Source: Molanna angustata
Lineage: Eukaryota; Arthropoda; Insecta; Trichoptera; Molannidae
Assembly: GCA_963576475.1 (NCBI GenBank)
Contig: OY754980.1
Location: 28,261,486-28,325,485, forward strand
Length of the DNA stretch: 64,000 nucleotides
Reading direction: 5' to 3'
In this document: positions 34,606-43,494 of the stretch, one piece after another
Numbering within the stretch: position 1 is the stretch's first letter
Layout: every line of letters starts with the position of its first letter
Program-made: the position numbers and the translations under genes
Notes under the pieces: generated by a model
Told to the model about the DNA's origin: nothing
Database searches by the model: none
What the model saw: the letters and a program-made list of their open reading frames with translations, nothing else

Positions 34606-34655
34606 TAATGTGGCAACTTGTTATTGGGTGCGTTTTATATATTTAAACTTTATTA
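34606..34655 (+). mobile_element. SINE family B body fragment
   Basis: AATGTGGCAACTTGTTATTG GGTGCGTTTTATA matches the family-B body (minus copies at 2874 and 10474). Confidence 0.55.
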
Positions 34656-34719
34656 GGTACCTACATACCTACTATAAAAATAATTATTAATAAAAACATT
34701 TGCTTTAAACATTGATATT

Positions 34720-34860
34720 AATTGGCACAGTTGGTAAACTGTTTGGATTCTGTGCGGGCGTCCTGGGTTCGATCCCCAGCAGAGTAGAAATTTATAGCAA
34801 TTCTTTTCCCCCGCAAATATTGCTTCTGTGGGCTGCTCAGGGTGCAAGGAAGTTTATATT
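34720..34860 (+). mobile_element. SINE family C copy
   Basis: TTGGCACAGTTGGTAAACTG head, GGGTTCGATCCCCAGCAGAG B box, CGCAAATATTGCTTCTGTGG, and CAGGGTGCAAGGAAGTTTAT with an ATT-rich tail. Shorter in the middle than 8587-8788. Confidence 0.8.
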
Positions 34861-34911
34861 ATTTTTTTTATTTTTATATTTTTTATTAATTATTACAGCC
34901 CATATTTTCAT

Positions 34912-36230
34912 AAATAGGGTAGGGCGGGGCTAGTTGAGCATAGGGGCAAGTTGGGAAATCGAAATATCTCGAAAACTATTCATCGCACGCGAAAGCATTA
35001 AATTACGGAAAGAAGGGTTTGCGGGAGGGGAACTCATCGCGCGACCGCCAGTGACGACTCATCGATCGAGTGAAGCGCATGCGCGCATTATTTATTTTGT
35101 GACCAAAAAGTAAAATAATCGTAAACCGGAATATTTCGTCTGTAATAGTCAAATGTTATCCGTTTTCAATCAGATAAGTGTTAAATTTCCATAAATTTAT
35201 TGTACTTTTGATATGTATAAAGATTCTGGGTATAATTAGAACCGTTTTTACATAACCTCATCTTTTTTTTTAATTTTCGGATTGGGGTTAGTTGAGCAAT
35301 AGTTGCTCAACTAACTGTTCGACCATGATACCCAAAAGCAGGCCCTAGAAAAGTAACCAATACTAACAGAAGAAAAAGGAAAGCTGCTATTCTAACAGAC
35401 ACCTCCGAAAATAACGCATTACAAGAAGAACAAAATAAAAGCACTAAAAAAGTTAAAACGTCAAAGAAGAACATTGATAAAAAAGAAAGAAGAGTGTTTC
35501 TAAAACAGTACTCCAGTCAAGTGAGGAAAGCAACGATGATGATTATTCCTGTCTGATTTGTTGCGAAGCCTATTCTGAAAGTTTACCAGGAGAAACATGG
35601 ATCCAGTGTCAAGTTTGCAGGGAATGGGCACATACAAAATGTACGCCAGGTGCTGGTCTTACTTTCGTTTGCGTCAATTGCAACAGTAACAACGACGATT
35701 AAGTTTCCAAGATTTTTTTTTTTATAATATAAGCTATATTGATAATTACATAAATATTTAATACTAATTTTGAACAGAAAGACTTATCTAATCCTAAAGT
35801 TAAGCTTAAGATATGTTGATGTTTTATCGAATCTATTTTCAGCTAATTATTCATAGAAAAATGTTTTTAGTTTTGTTGTTTTGTCACCAAACGACTATAA
35901 ATAAAAAATTGATTGTCACACAGCAATTTTATTTCATGTCTAGTTAACACTGAACCCATGATTTGGCTAGACTTTCTAAGTGCTAATTTGCCCCATACCC
36001 TTGCTCAACTTACCTCACCTATGGGGTACGTTGGGCATACTTGACTTTCTGCATTTAAACAGCTGTAGCTCTTAAATTCGACTTGTTAGAAATAAATTAC
36101 TATGGACAGTTTTGCAAGGGGATAAATTAGAAATCCATCAGTATGCATAACAAGTCATTAAGACTTATCATTGAGGAGTTATAACCGCTCAAGTGAAAAA
36201 TTGTTCAACTAGCCCCGCCCTACCCTATTT
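34912..36230 (+). mobile_element. pogo/Tigger-like DNA transposon, internally deleted
   Basis: Terminal inverted repeats of about 29 bp (ATAGGGTAGGGCGGGGCTAG, then TTGAGCA / TTGAACA) run 34912-34940 and 36202-36230. Subterminal GTTGAGCA words recur, including a 9-bp-stem hairpin at 35291-35311. The interior keeps the C-terminal part of a transposase (35334-35702). The TA next to the termini would suit a mariner/pogo target duplication but cannot be separated from the TIR. The DDE domain is absent, so the copy is not autonomous. Confidence 0.75.
35334..35702 (+). pseudogene. Transposase C-terminal remnant (Lys-rich linker plus CxxC zinc finger), frameshifted
   Basis: Frame one reads AGPRKVTNTNRRKRKAAILT DTSENN, then a lysine-rich stretch. 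After a shift of frame near 35495 a second frame reads SSEESNDDDYSCLICCEAYS, then ETWIQCQVCREWAHTKC and FVCVNCNSNNDD before TAA at 35700. This order (KAGxRK motif, basic linker, Ser/Asp patch, PHD-like C2/HC-type zinc finger) is known from the C-terminus of insect pogo/Tigger-like transposases. The HTH and DDE parts upstream are gone. Confidence 0.75.
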
Positions 36231-36574
36231 GTTAAGATAGGTGGGGGCAGGGCAGTAGTGGAATTGCTTATATAAGCCGAAAATCTTGACTTGCCTATGA
36301 ATATTATGTTAAGAAGTCCAAGAACTAATAGGTATTTATTTATTTGTTTTATTGCAACCACACTACAAAAATCAAACCGTTTGTAGATACGATGCTTTAC
36401 AGGGCCACAATTGTAAATATTATTTTGGAAAGATATTTTAAAAATATTTTTTATGGACACTGAAATGAACAGCGATGCTGAAAAAACATTAAATTTTCGA
36501 CATTTTCCAATTTTCTTCCAGGGTTTGCCTAGTCCGAAGGTTCTAGTCTCGCCCCTATGGCAGAGTGGTTAATA
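36231..36574. other. Unassigned stretch
   Basis: 36330-36430 (TTTATTTATTTGTTTTATTG, GCTTTACAGGGCCACAATTG) may be another LINE tail on minus. No gene. Confidence 0.35.
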
Positions 36575-37680
36575 ATATTTTTTTTTCTTTCTCGCACGAC
36601 AGCTTTACGCCAGTTACAGTGCGACACCTGTTCGTTATTTTATTTAATATATTTTTTAAATCGCTGAACGCCCCAGAATAAGACGTCAGCTTCAATAGGT
36701 AAACCATTTAATAGAACAGACATTCGTACGAGAGTGTTACGAGCAACCACGTCTGTACGAGCGGCAGGTAAATTAAATAAGTGGTGTCCTCTACCTCTCA
36801 TGTAGTTCGGGGTAGCGTAAAGGCCTAGGTGTTCAAGCAAAATTGGGCAGTCAATGATATAATTTACAACCTTGTAACCCACCAGAAGTAACGAATTATC
36901 TCGCCTTTTTTCGAAACTCTAATAGGCACAGGCCTCAAGGAGATCAGGGTGATGCATGTAAGTTGGGTACACTCCAAGCGTACGCATGTAAAGGTACCTT
37001 AAAAACTTTTTCTGGATCTGTTCCAGCATTTCGGAGTATTTCTTCCGGCATGGTGCCCAAACAACACTACCAAATTCCAGCTTGGTACGCACAGTTGGAC
37101 AGTTGAATATACTCTTTAGCGCCTCCGGATTTGTAAAATATTTTCCCAGGCGAAAAGTCAGGCCTAGCAACTGTCCACATTTGGATGTCAGGTTGGTGAT
37201 GTGGTCAGCGAAGGTCAACTTAGCATCATACATCACCCCCAAGTCCTTAAATGTAACTTTTCGTGCTAGCGTGGTACCGTCCATCAAATAGTTGAATAAT
37301 ATAGGGTTTGTCGAGCGACTGTAGCTCATGACGACACATTTTTTAATATTGAACAACAATTTATTAGTGATTGACCACTTTGACAAGTTATCAATATCAC
37401 ACTGGAGCTTCAAACAATCCTCCATAGCTCTGATAGACAAGAAAATCTTTAAGTCGTCAGCATAGAGTAAACAAAGACAGTGTTCAATGACATCCTGTAT
37501 GGCGTCAATAAATAACAAAAACAAGAGCGGGCCCAGATTAGATCCCTGAGGAATCCCAGAGTAAGATTGGAATTTCCGGGAACAGAACTGACCCACCGTT
37601 ACGTATTGTTTCCGATTTTCAAGGTAGGAAGCGAAAAATATGTAAAAGAATTGTCGAAAAACAGGACAAATACGGAACAT
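36575..37680 (-). pseudogene. 5'-truncated jockey-like LINE: RT half with one in-frame nonsense codon
   Basis: Reading minus from 37680, the frame has YLENRKQYV, the RT motif GIPQGS (residues 42-47), LLFLLFIDAI, the catalytic YADD (73-76) and a C-terminal domain with QIQKKFLRYLY. It ends at a TAG (36919-36921). The same frame continues past it as SFEKRRDNSLLLVGYKVVNY and LPAARTDVVARNTLVRM to 36640. One nonsense change therefore splits an otherwise open 3' half of ORF2. The poly(A) end is the T-run at 36576-36586. The endonuclease and N-terminal RT are missing. Confidence 0.85.
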
Positions 37681-38297
37681 GTAGGTAGTACCTACCTAAG
37701 TAATTAGGTATACGGGACACGATGGTCAAATACGGAGTACCTATGTCCCATAATAATATACGGGACATATTATGACAGCCCTACCTAGAGTAACAAGTGC
37801 CTACTTTCATTGATTACTGTCAAGATAGCATGTCCAAAACATACAACAAATAATATTTATACGCTCTTCCGTAGTATTTAGGAAATCAATAATGATTATA
37901 GTGACATACAGCGTCGCCGAGTAGGAAGATATACCTATGTACAATTTGAACATTCACAGTTCACTCTAAATGTCAATGAGACGGTGTCGAGAGCTCTTTG
38001 AGGGCCTTCTAGTGAGTGAAGTACGACAGGGCTCTCGAACGTGCCACAAAAACCCAAAACTTTTACTTTTTTTTTCGTAAATGCAATTAAAATATGCGCG
38101 ACTGTCAATATTATATTCTCCGACATAATATTGCCTTGTGTTTTGACACATCAAATTTCATCTGCGTAAATATTTAATTTCTTTTTTATTTATTTAAGTT
38201 TTTATTATTTATAATTATCTCAAAACTAAGCAACAAACTTAAAATACAAAACTGTAGCACAAATTACTAATACTTATGTTTAGTAGTAGATACCTAC
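37681..38297. other. Unassigned stretch before the LTR element
   Basis: Repeated ACGGGACA words at 37713-37770 and a short GAGAGCTC...GGGCTCTC hairpin near 37988-38036. No gene. Ends at the CTAC target duplication (38294-38297). Confidence 0.4.
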
Positions 38298-39061
38298 TGT
38301 TATGAATCAAAATTAGAATATTAAACTTCGCAGTAGGAACCCAAGTAGTATAAAATAATTTTAATATAGATACCTTTATTCAAATAATTTGAATAAAGAA
38401 GTAAATTTAATAAATCATAAATAAACAAAAGTTTTTCCAATGAAGAAAATTCTGACAGGATGGTGGCTTTTTTTTTTCTTGTGGTGGGAGCTGTCAGATT
38501 CGAAGTGAAAAATATGTATTTTTCCTGTTTTATAGAAATTGTTATATAAAAGTAAGCGTATAAAAATAGCGCAACTTTATAAGTGTCTGGACGATTGAAG
38601 ACTGATGTAGGTCTTTTCTTTTTTCTTCGTTTTGCCTTATTGGCCAATGGCACTCGTATGTATTTGTGGGAATCGCCGAGTGACCGAAGTTGTTGCTGGT
38701 AATCCTAGCCAGCCTGACGAGACTTGGTGAGTCGAAATGTCAAAGACACACTATATGTATGGAAATTGTTATAAGATACTTTTTGTGATAAAATTGTGTG
38801 ATTTTGAACATTTGTAAAAAGACAGAATTAAATTGAAATTACTATTTGCAATTGTTTGATTGTGCAATGATACCTTCTGATATTTGAATAAAGAATAATT
38901 AATATGGGCACGGCATGACGGAGGGATACAAGGACATCACGGCCTACTAATCAATTAACAAATTATTTAAATTCCCTGAAGGGCTTGGGTTCAGACCAGA
39001 GAACCCACCCGATATCTGTGCCAAAGACTTTTCATATTTATGTGCAAGTCGGCCTATAACA
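38298..39061 (+). repeat. 5' LTR (764 bp)
   Basis: Begins TGTTATGAATC and ends CCTATAACA; the same sequence returns at 43495-44258. It contains a TATA-like TATATAAAAG at 38543-38552, as expected upstream of the R region, and a polyadenylation signal AATAAA at 38887-38892. The minus frame of 110 codons inside it is chance and occurs in both LTRs. Confidence 0.95.
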
Positions 39062-39064
39062 AAA

Positions 39065-39082
39065 TGGTGCCGTGACCAGGAT
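39065..39082 (+). other. Primer binding site, tRNA-His type
   Basis: TGGTGCCGTGACCAGGAT lies 3 bases after the 5' LTR. Its complement is the 3' end of an animal tRNA-His: acceptor strand TCACGGC, discriminator A, CCA tail. The last 7-8 bases (CCAGGAT) are at the same time the complement of the STT3B codons for Tyr-Pro-Gly, so the site overlaps the captured gene segment. Confidence 0.85.
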
Positions 39083-39413
39083 AAACTGTGCCACCCACAA
39101 TACGCCCCAGAGGGTACCATGCCCGCTCGTCGAACCAGTTTAAGAAGTTATAGAACCCATGCTGTACCATGTAGGCAGTGGCCCGATAGTTGAACCATGG
39201 ATCGAACTCGTGAATGATACTTTCGAACCTGATGACAGCAAAGAGCCGGGAGGCGAAGCCTGACAGCCATGCTAGAGCTAATATGATAAATGTTAACAAA
39301 CTACTGTATCCTGCAGCTTGAGAAAACTTTTCAAGAGCTTTTCTTTTGTTTTTCACAGCACTTTCAGATGCCGGCATTTTTAATAAAATAGTTCACGCGC
39401 TGATAATTCAGTA
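39075..39413 (-). pseudogene. Stt3B: Captured 5' fragment of STT3B (oligosaccharyltransferase catalytic subunit), antisense inside the retrotransposon
   Basis: Minus strand from ATG at 39377 encodes the first ~101 residues of STT3B with no stop or frameshift. The fragment has a short N-tail ([15 protein letters not shown]), a hydrophobic first membrane segment (about residues 26-48), [20 protein letters not shown] with the metal-binding Asp of the EFDP motif, [15 protein letters not shown] and IVGGTVYPG. After Gly101 the match ends and the frame runs HGTILL-stop into primer binding site and LTR. Upstream of the ATG are about 24-36 bases of likely 5' UTR (TTTTATTAAAA before ATG). STT3B-type residues ([23 protein letters not shown]) separate it from STT3A. 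In the ER the full protein transfers glycans to Asn-X-Ser/Thr; this piece lacks nearly all of it and cannot act. The absence of introns suggests an mRNA origin. Confidence 0.93.
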
Positions 39414-39416
39414 GAA

Positions 39417-42400
39417 ATGTATTCGTTTAATCAGTTGGTTACGACCTCAAAAGGCTTGGCAGTCATGCCAGTTACATTTAAAGGTCGGACCGTAGAATTG
39501 GAGTTCCATATAGTTGATGGATTATTTGCTGATTTTTTGTTGGGCATTCCGTTTTGGCGCTATTTTGAAATAGCCTTGGAAGTTTTTAACTTGGCTCAGG
39601 TTGATGAGGAAATGGTCATCGATATGGGTTTTTTTGAGCCAAAAATAAGCGAGGATACTAAAGTCCCCACGATTCCGGATGTTTTGGAAGAACAATCAGT
39701 TAATAAAAAGCTTACCATCATGCATACTATATGTATGGATATGTACCGTTTAATAAAGAACCGTGAGCCTTTTATTTCGTTGAAGAAAACGGACAAAACG
39801 TATTTATATCTAGATGAAATGATCACGAGGGCTATTCTTGAATTAGATCAAATTGACCTTGAAGGAAATGAAGATGTTAGAAATTATCGAAGATCCGCTG
39901 TGAAATGGTTGGAGGAAATTGCTTCTAAGTTGGAGAGCAAAACGACAGAAGTTTTTGTAGAACCAAAAGAGAAAACGACGGAAATTATTGATAAAACTAA
40001 TGTAACAAACTTCGTTGAATCTATGGGAAAGTCAAATGAAGAAAATCTACCTTCACCCGAAAAGAAGAGCGTTGATAGTCAAGAAAAAGAAACGGAAGCT
40101 GTTTTGATCAACCCAAGAGAGGAGTTTTCGGAAATTCGCGTTTTATCTAATTTGGAAACTCTAAGTGTAGAACAGCGAGATGAATTATCAAAAGTATACT
40201 CAATGTTTGAAGATATTTCATATGAAAAGAGAGGATTGGGATGTACAAATTTAGTGCAACATAACATCGTTACCGAGGGCCCTCCTATCAAACAGAGATA
40301 CTATCCTCTTTCGCCTGTCAGGCAAGCTTTAGTGGAAAAAGAACTAGACGAAATGTTGGAATTGGGTGTTGTTAGACCCTCACGATCTGCATGGTCAAAT
40401 CCTGTCATTATGGTTCCCAAACGCGATGGAACACTAAGATTATGTATTGACAGTCGAAAACTAAATGCAGTTACGAAGAAGGATTCTTATCCATTACCTT
40501 ATATAAACACGATTTTAGCCAATTTAGGGCGCGGGAAATACATTTCTTCAGTAGATTTATCAAAGGCATTTTGGCAGATTCCTTTGACTCCCGAGTCCTG
40601 CGAAAAGACAGCTTTCAGCATACAATCAAGGGGACTGTTTGAATTTGTTCGTCTTGCGTTTGGATTAACTTGCGCACCCCAGGAGCTTCAAAGAACGATG
40701 GATATGTTGTTTGGACCTGAATTCAATGGGCAAGTATTCGTATACTTGGATGACCTGATCATTGTGTCAGAAAGTTTTGAAGAACACATGGATCTATTAA
40801 AAAGTGTTGCTAATAAATTACGAGAAGCTGGGTTTACAGTGAATTTGAAAAAATCTGAATTTGTAAGAAAAGAACTTAGATATTTAGGTTACATAGTGGA
40901 TGAAAAAGGTTTGAGGACGGATCCCGCTAAAATAGAAAGTATACAAAACTTCCCAACACCAAAGAATTCAAAAGAACTAAAAGGTTTTTTGGGGCTATGC
41001 TCATATTACAGGAGATTTATCGAGAATTTTGCTGATTTAGCGGCACCTCTCACAAAATTAACTGGAAAAAGGGGTAACATTTCAAATTTCGTTTGGTCTT
41101 CCATAGCAGAGGATGCTTTTAATAGACTCAAAAAGGCTATGGTAACCGCTCCGGTCTTAGCTTCACCCAACTTTACAGAACCATTCATTATTCATTGTGA
41201 TGCATCGAGTTATGGAATTGGTGGCATACTCACACAGATATTAGAAGGATCTGAACATCCAATAGCATATTTCTCCCGTTCCTTGAAGAAACACGAAAAG
41301 AATTATGGCACAACTGAGAAAGAAATGTTAGCCGTAATTGAATCTGTAGAGCATTTTAGAGGCTACGTAGAAGGATCGGCTTTCACGATAGTCACGGATC
41401 ATTCTAGCCTCCGTTGGCTAACTACCTTGGAAAACCCTAGTGGACGATTGGCTAGGTGGGCGACCAGATTGTCGCAATTTAATTTTAATATAATACACAG
41501 GAAAGGCTCTGAGCACGTGGCTCCAGACGCGCTCTCCCGGATACGGCCTGTTGAAATAGATGTTCTTGAAATGGATCCCTTTGTAAATGATGAGTGGTAC
41601 CACATGATACGTCGAGGATGCAAAGAAAATCCGCAAAGATTTAAAAATTATCAAATTATGGAAGACCAGTTGTACCGATTTTGCAAAAGCGATTGCGCTT
41701 TGCTAGAACCCTATCAATGGAAACAAGTTATACCACAACCACTTCGCAACGAACTTATTTTCCGAATACATGAATCTGAAACATCCTGCCATCCTGGCGT
41801 ATTTAAAACAGTCAAAAAGTTACAGAAAACTTATTTCTGGCCAGGTATGTATAGAGATGTTAAACGAGTGATTGGTAGATGCGAAGTTTGCAAGGCATAT
41901 AAACATTCTACTTCTGCGCCATTGGGACTAATGTCCAATCCAAAATTGGTAGATAGGCCAATGAAGATGTTAAGCATAGATCTAATAGGACCATTACCGC
42001 GAAGTTATTCTGGACATGTTTTCATCCTAAGTTGCGTAGACGTGTTTTCTAAATATGTATGGGCATTTTCGTTACGCAAGGCCACTGCAGCCGCTGTAGT
42101 AAAATGTTTGGAGCAAGAAATATTTTTGCCATGGGGTGTGCCAAAAGTGATAGTATCTGATAATGGAAAGCAATTCGTTTCCAAAGAATACCGGTCTTTA
42201 TTGAAAAAGTATGATGTGCCTGTAACATTTTTAAATCCTTACTATCATCCACAGAATAATGTAGTAGAGAGTTTTAATAAGACTATAGAGACTATGTTGG
42301 CCATTAAAATTAATGAGGATCAACGAAACTGGACCAAGAATTTGAGAGCGGTCACAAGCGCGATGAATAATATGGTAAATGTTACCACTAATTACTCACC

Positions 42401-42833
42401 TTATTTCTTGATGCACGGTAGAGAACACGTAATGAACGGATCGTTGCATAGAGACACTGTTAATGAAAATAGTGAACCCGAGAGCAATATTAAAGAAACT
42501 TCTAGAAAACCATATGCAGGAAAACTTAAAGAACTAGCACAAATTTATGATGAGGTGCAGGACCAGCTTCTTTTATCTTTTCAGAACTCGTCAAAGCAAT
42601 ACAACTTAAGAAGAAAACATGTAGTATACCAGGTAGGAGACAAAGTATGGAGACGAAATCATTGTCAATCTGACGCCTTAAAGTATTTCTCTCATAAATT
42701 AGCACCACGGTTCGTCCGAAATCTAATTGTGGAAAAGAAATCTGATGTAGTTTATGTACTTAGTGATATGGACGGAAAGAAATCGGGCAGTTATCATGTA
42801 AAAGATTTGATCAAAATAGAATCACAAGACTAG
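39417..42833 (+). CDS. Gypsy-type pol polyprotein lacking gag and the protease active site
   Basis: 1138 codons, uninterrupted. Residues about 13-50 are the C-terminal half of a retropepsin (ending FLLGIPFW, 40-47). The catalytic D-S/T-G lies upstream in relatives and is absent, the frame being closed by TAA at 39384. Reverse transcriptase: YLDD at 443-446. RNase H: first acidic residue D595 in HCDASS, then TDHSSLRWL. Integrase zinc finger H785-x6-H792-x29-C822-x2-C825; catalytic core D855, D915, E951 with the expected D-x59-D-x35-E spacing (IDLIGP, SDNGKQF, VESFNK). The C-terminal ~170 residues hold a basic tail with YQVGDKVWRR. Start: the ATG at 39417 is the first in this frame; codons back to 39387 are open. 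Catalytic residues all look intact. Translation without the usual gag frame would need its own initiation, so expression is uncertain. Confidence 0.95.
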   Translation: MYSFNQLVTTSKGLAVMPVTFKGRTVELEFHIVDGLFADFLLGIPFWRYFEIALEVFNLAQVDEEMVIDMGFFEPKISEDTKVPTIPDVLEEQSVNKKLTIMHTICMDMYRLIKNREPFISLKKTDKTYLYLDEMITRAILELDQIDLEGNEDVRNYRRSAVKWLEEIASKLESKTTEVFVEPKEKTTEIIDKTNVTNFVESMGKSNEENLPSPEKKSVDSQEKETEAVLINPREEFSEIRVLSNLETLSVEQRDELSKVYSMFEDISYEKRGLGCTNLVQHNIVTEGPPIKQRYYPLSPVRQALVEKELDEMLELGVVRPSRSAWSNPVIMVPKRDGTLRLCIDSRKLNAVTKKDSYPLPYINTILANLGRGKYISSVDLSKAFWQIPLTPESCEKTAFSIQSRGLFEFVRLAFGLTCAPQELQRTMDMLFGPEFNGQVFVYLDDLIIVSESFEEHMDLLKSVANKLREAGFTVNLKKSEFVRKELRYLGYIVDEKGLRTDPAKIESIQNFPTPKNSKELKGFLGLCSYYRRFIENFADLAAPLTKLTGKRGNISNFVWSSIAEDAFNRLKKAMVTAPVLASPNFTEPFIIHCDASSYGIGGILTQILEGSEHPIAYFSRSLKKHEKNYGTTEKEMLAVIESVEHFRGYVEGSAFTIVTDHSSLRWLTTLENPSGRLARWATRLSQFNFNIIHRKGSEHVAPDALSRIRPVEIDVLEMDPFVNDEWYHMIRRGCKENPQRFKNYQIMEDQLYRFCKSDCALLEPYQWKQVIPQPLRNELIFRIHESETSCHPGVFKTVKKLQKTYFWPGMYRDVKRVIGRCEVCKAYKHSTSAPLGLMSNPKLVDRPMKMLSIDLIGPLPRSYSGHVFILSCVDVFSKYVWAFSLRKATAAAVVKCLEQEIFLPWGVPKVIVSDNGKQFVSKEYRSLLKKYDVPVTFLNPYYHPQNNVVESFNKTIETMLAIKINEDQRNWTKNLRAVTSAMNNMVNVTTNYSPYFLMHGREHVMNGSLHRDTVNENSEPESNIKETSRKPYAGKLKELAQIYDEVQDQLLLSFQNSSKQYNLRRKHVVYQVGDKVWRRNHCQSDALKYFSHKLAPRFVRNLIVEKKSDVVYVLSDMDGKKSGSYHVKDLIKIESQD

Positions 42834-43482
42834 AAAAGTAGGTGCCTAATACTTGCTATGATTTTGGCGAATTAATGATTTGGTTAAATAAAATGAGGAC
42901 ATTAATTTCTTTTTGGGTATTGTATTATGACGTCATAAAGTTAGATTTAGGAGAAATTATAATGAATCCTTGGAGTGTTCTGAATGTTCACATCTCAACA
43001 GTGAGAAGCTTGTAAAAGTACCTATTCTGTGTAAAATCGTATTGCTCATATTTGAGGTGTAAATAATTTTTGTGTTGTGAATAATTTTTGAGTTGTAATT
43101 AAGAACGTTTATTGGAAATTATATTTGTATTGTGTTTAATTGATAAATTTATTATGTTAAATGTGTAAGTTGTTGATTTTAATTGCTGAATCTCAAATGT
43201 TAATTGTTAAGAGTTTTATGTAAAATATTTGTCTTGTTATGTTAGGTTATATTTTGTTTAAGCTTCATGTAATTGAATTATGTTAAATGTGTAAGTTGTT
43301 TCTTTTATTGCTGAATTAAAATGTTTATTGATAAGAGTTCTATGTAAAATATTTGTCTTGTTATGTAAGGTTATATTTTGTGTAAGCTTCAATTAATGGG
43401 GTGACCATAAGTTTTTAGGAATGGGGTGACCCTAATAAAAATTAAAATATTTCTGTTGATAAAATTTTAATTTTTCTGTGAC
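42834..43482 (+). repeat. Retrotransposon 3' noncoding region with a 126-bp tandem duplication
   Basis: Two units, 43151-43276 and 43277-about 43395, share ATTATGTTAAATGTGTAAGT, AAAATATTTGTCTTGTTATG and GGTTATATTTTG, with differences. Two GGGGTGACC words follow (43400, 43424). No env frame is present between pol and the 3' LTR. Confidence 0.8.
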
Positions 43483-43494
43483 GAGGGAGGTAAA
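43483..43494 (+). other. Polypurine tract
   Basis: GAGGGAGGTAAA directly before the 3' LTR. It is purine-only except one T, in the position that primes plus-strand synthesis. Confidence 0.75.

Noticed and set aside
38321..38653. 110-codon minus-strand frame present twice (also 43518-43850)
   Set aside because: It lies inside both LTRs; the duplication is explained by LTR identity and it matches no known protein.
39054..39377. Active STT3B gene start
   Set aside because: Only residues 1-~101 remain, the frame runs straight into primer binding site and LTR, and the whole segment is inside the LTR element with a common target duplication.
39596..39826. Minus-strand frames within pol (also 40079-40291, 41399-41654, 42049-42252, 42526-42708)
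   Set aside because: Shadows of the pol frame.
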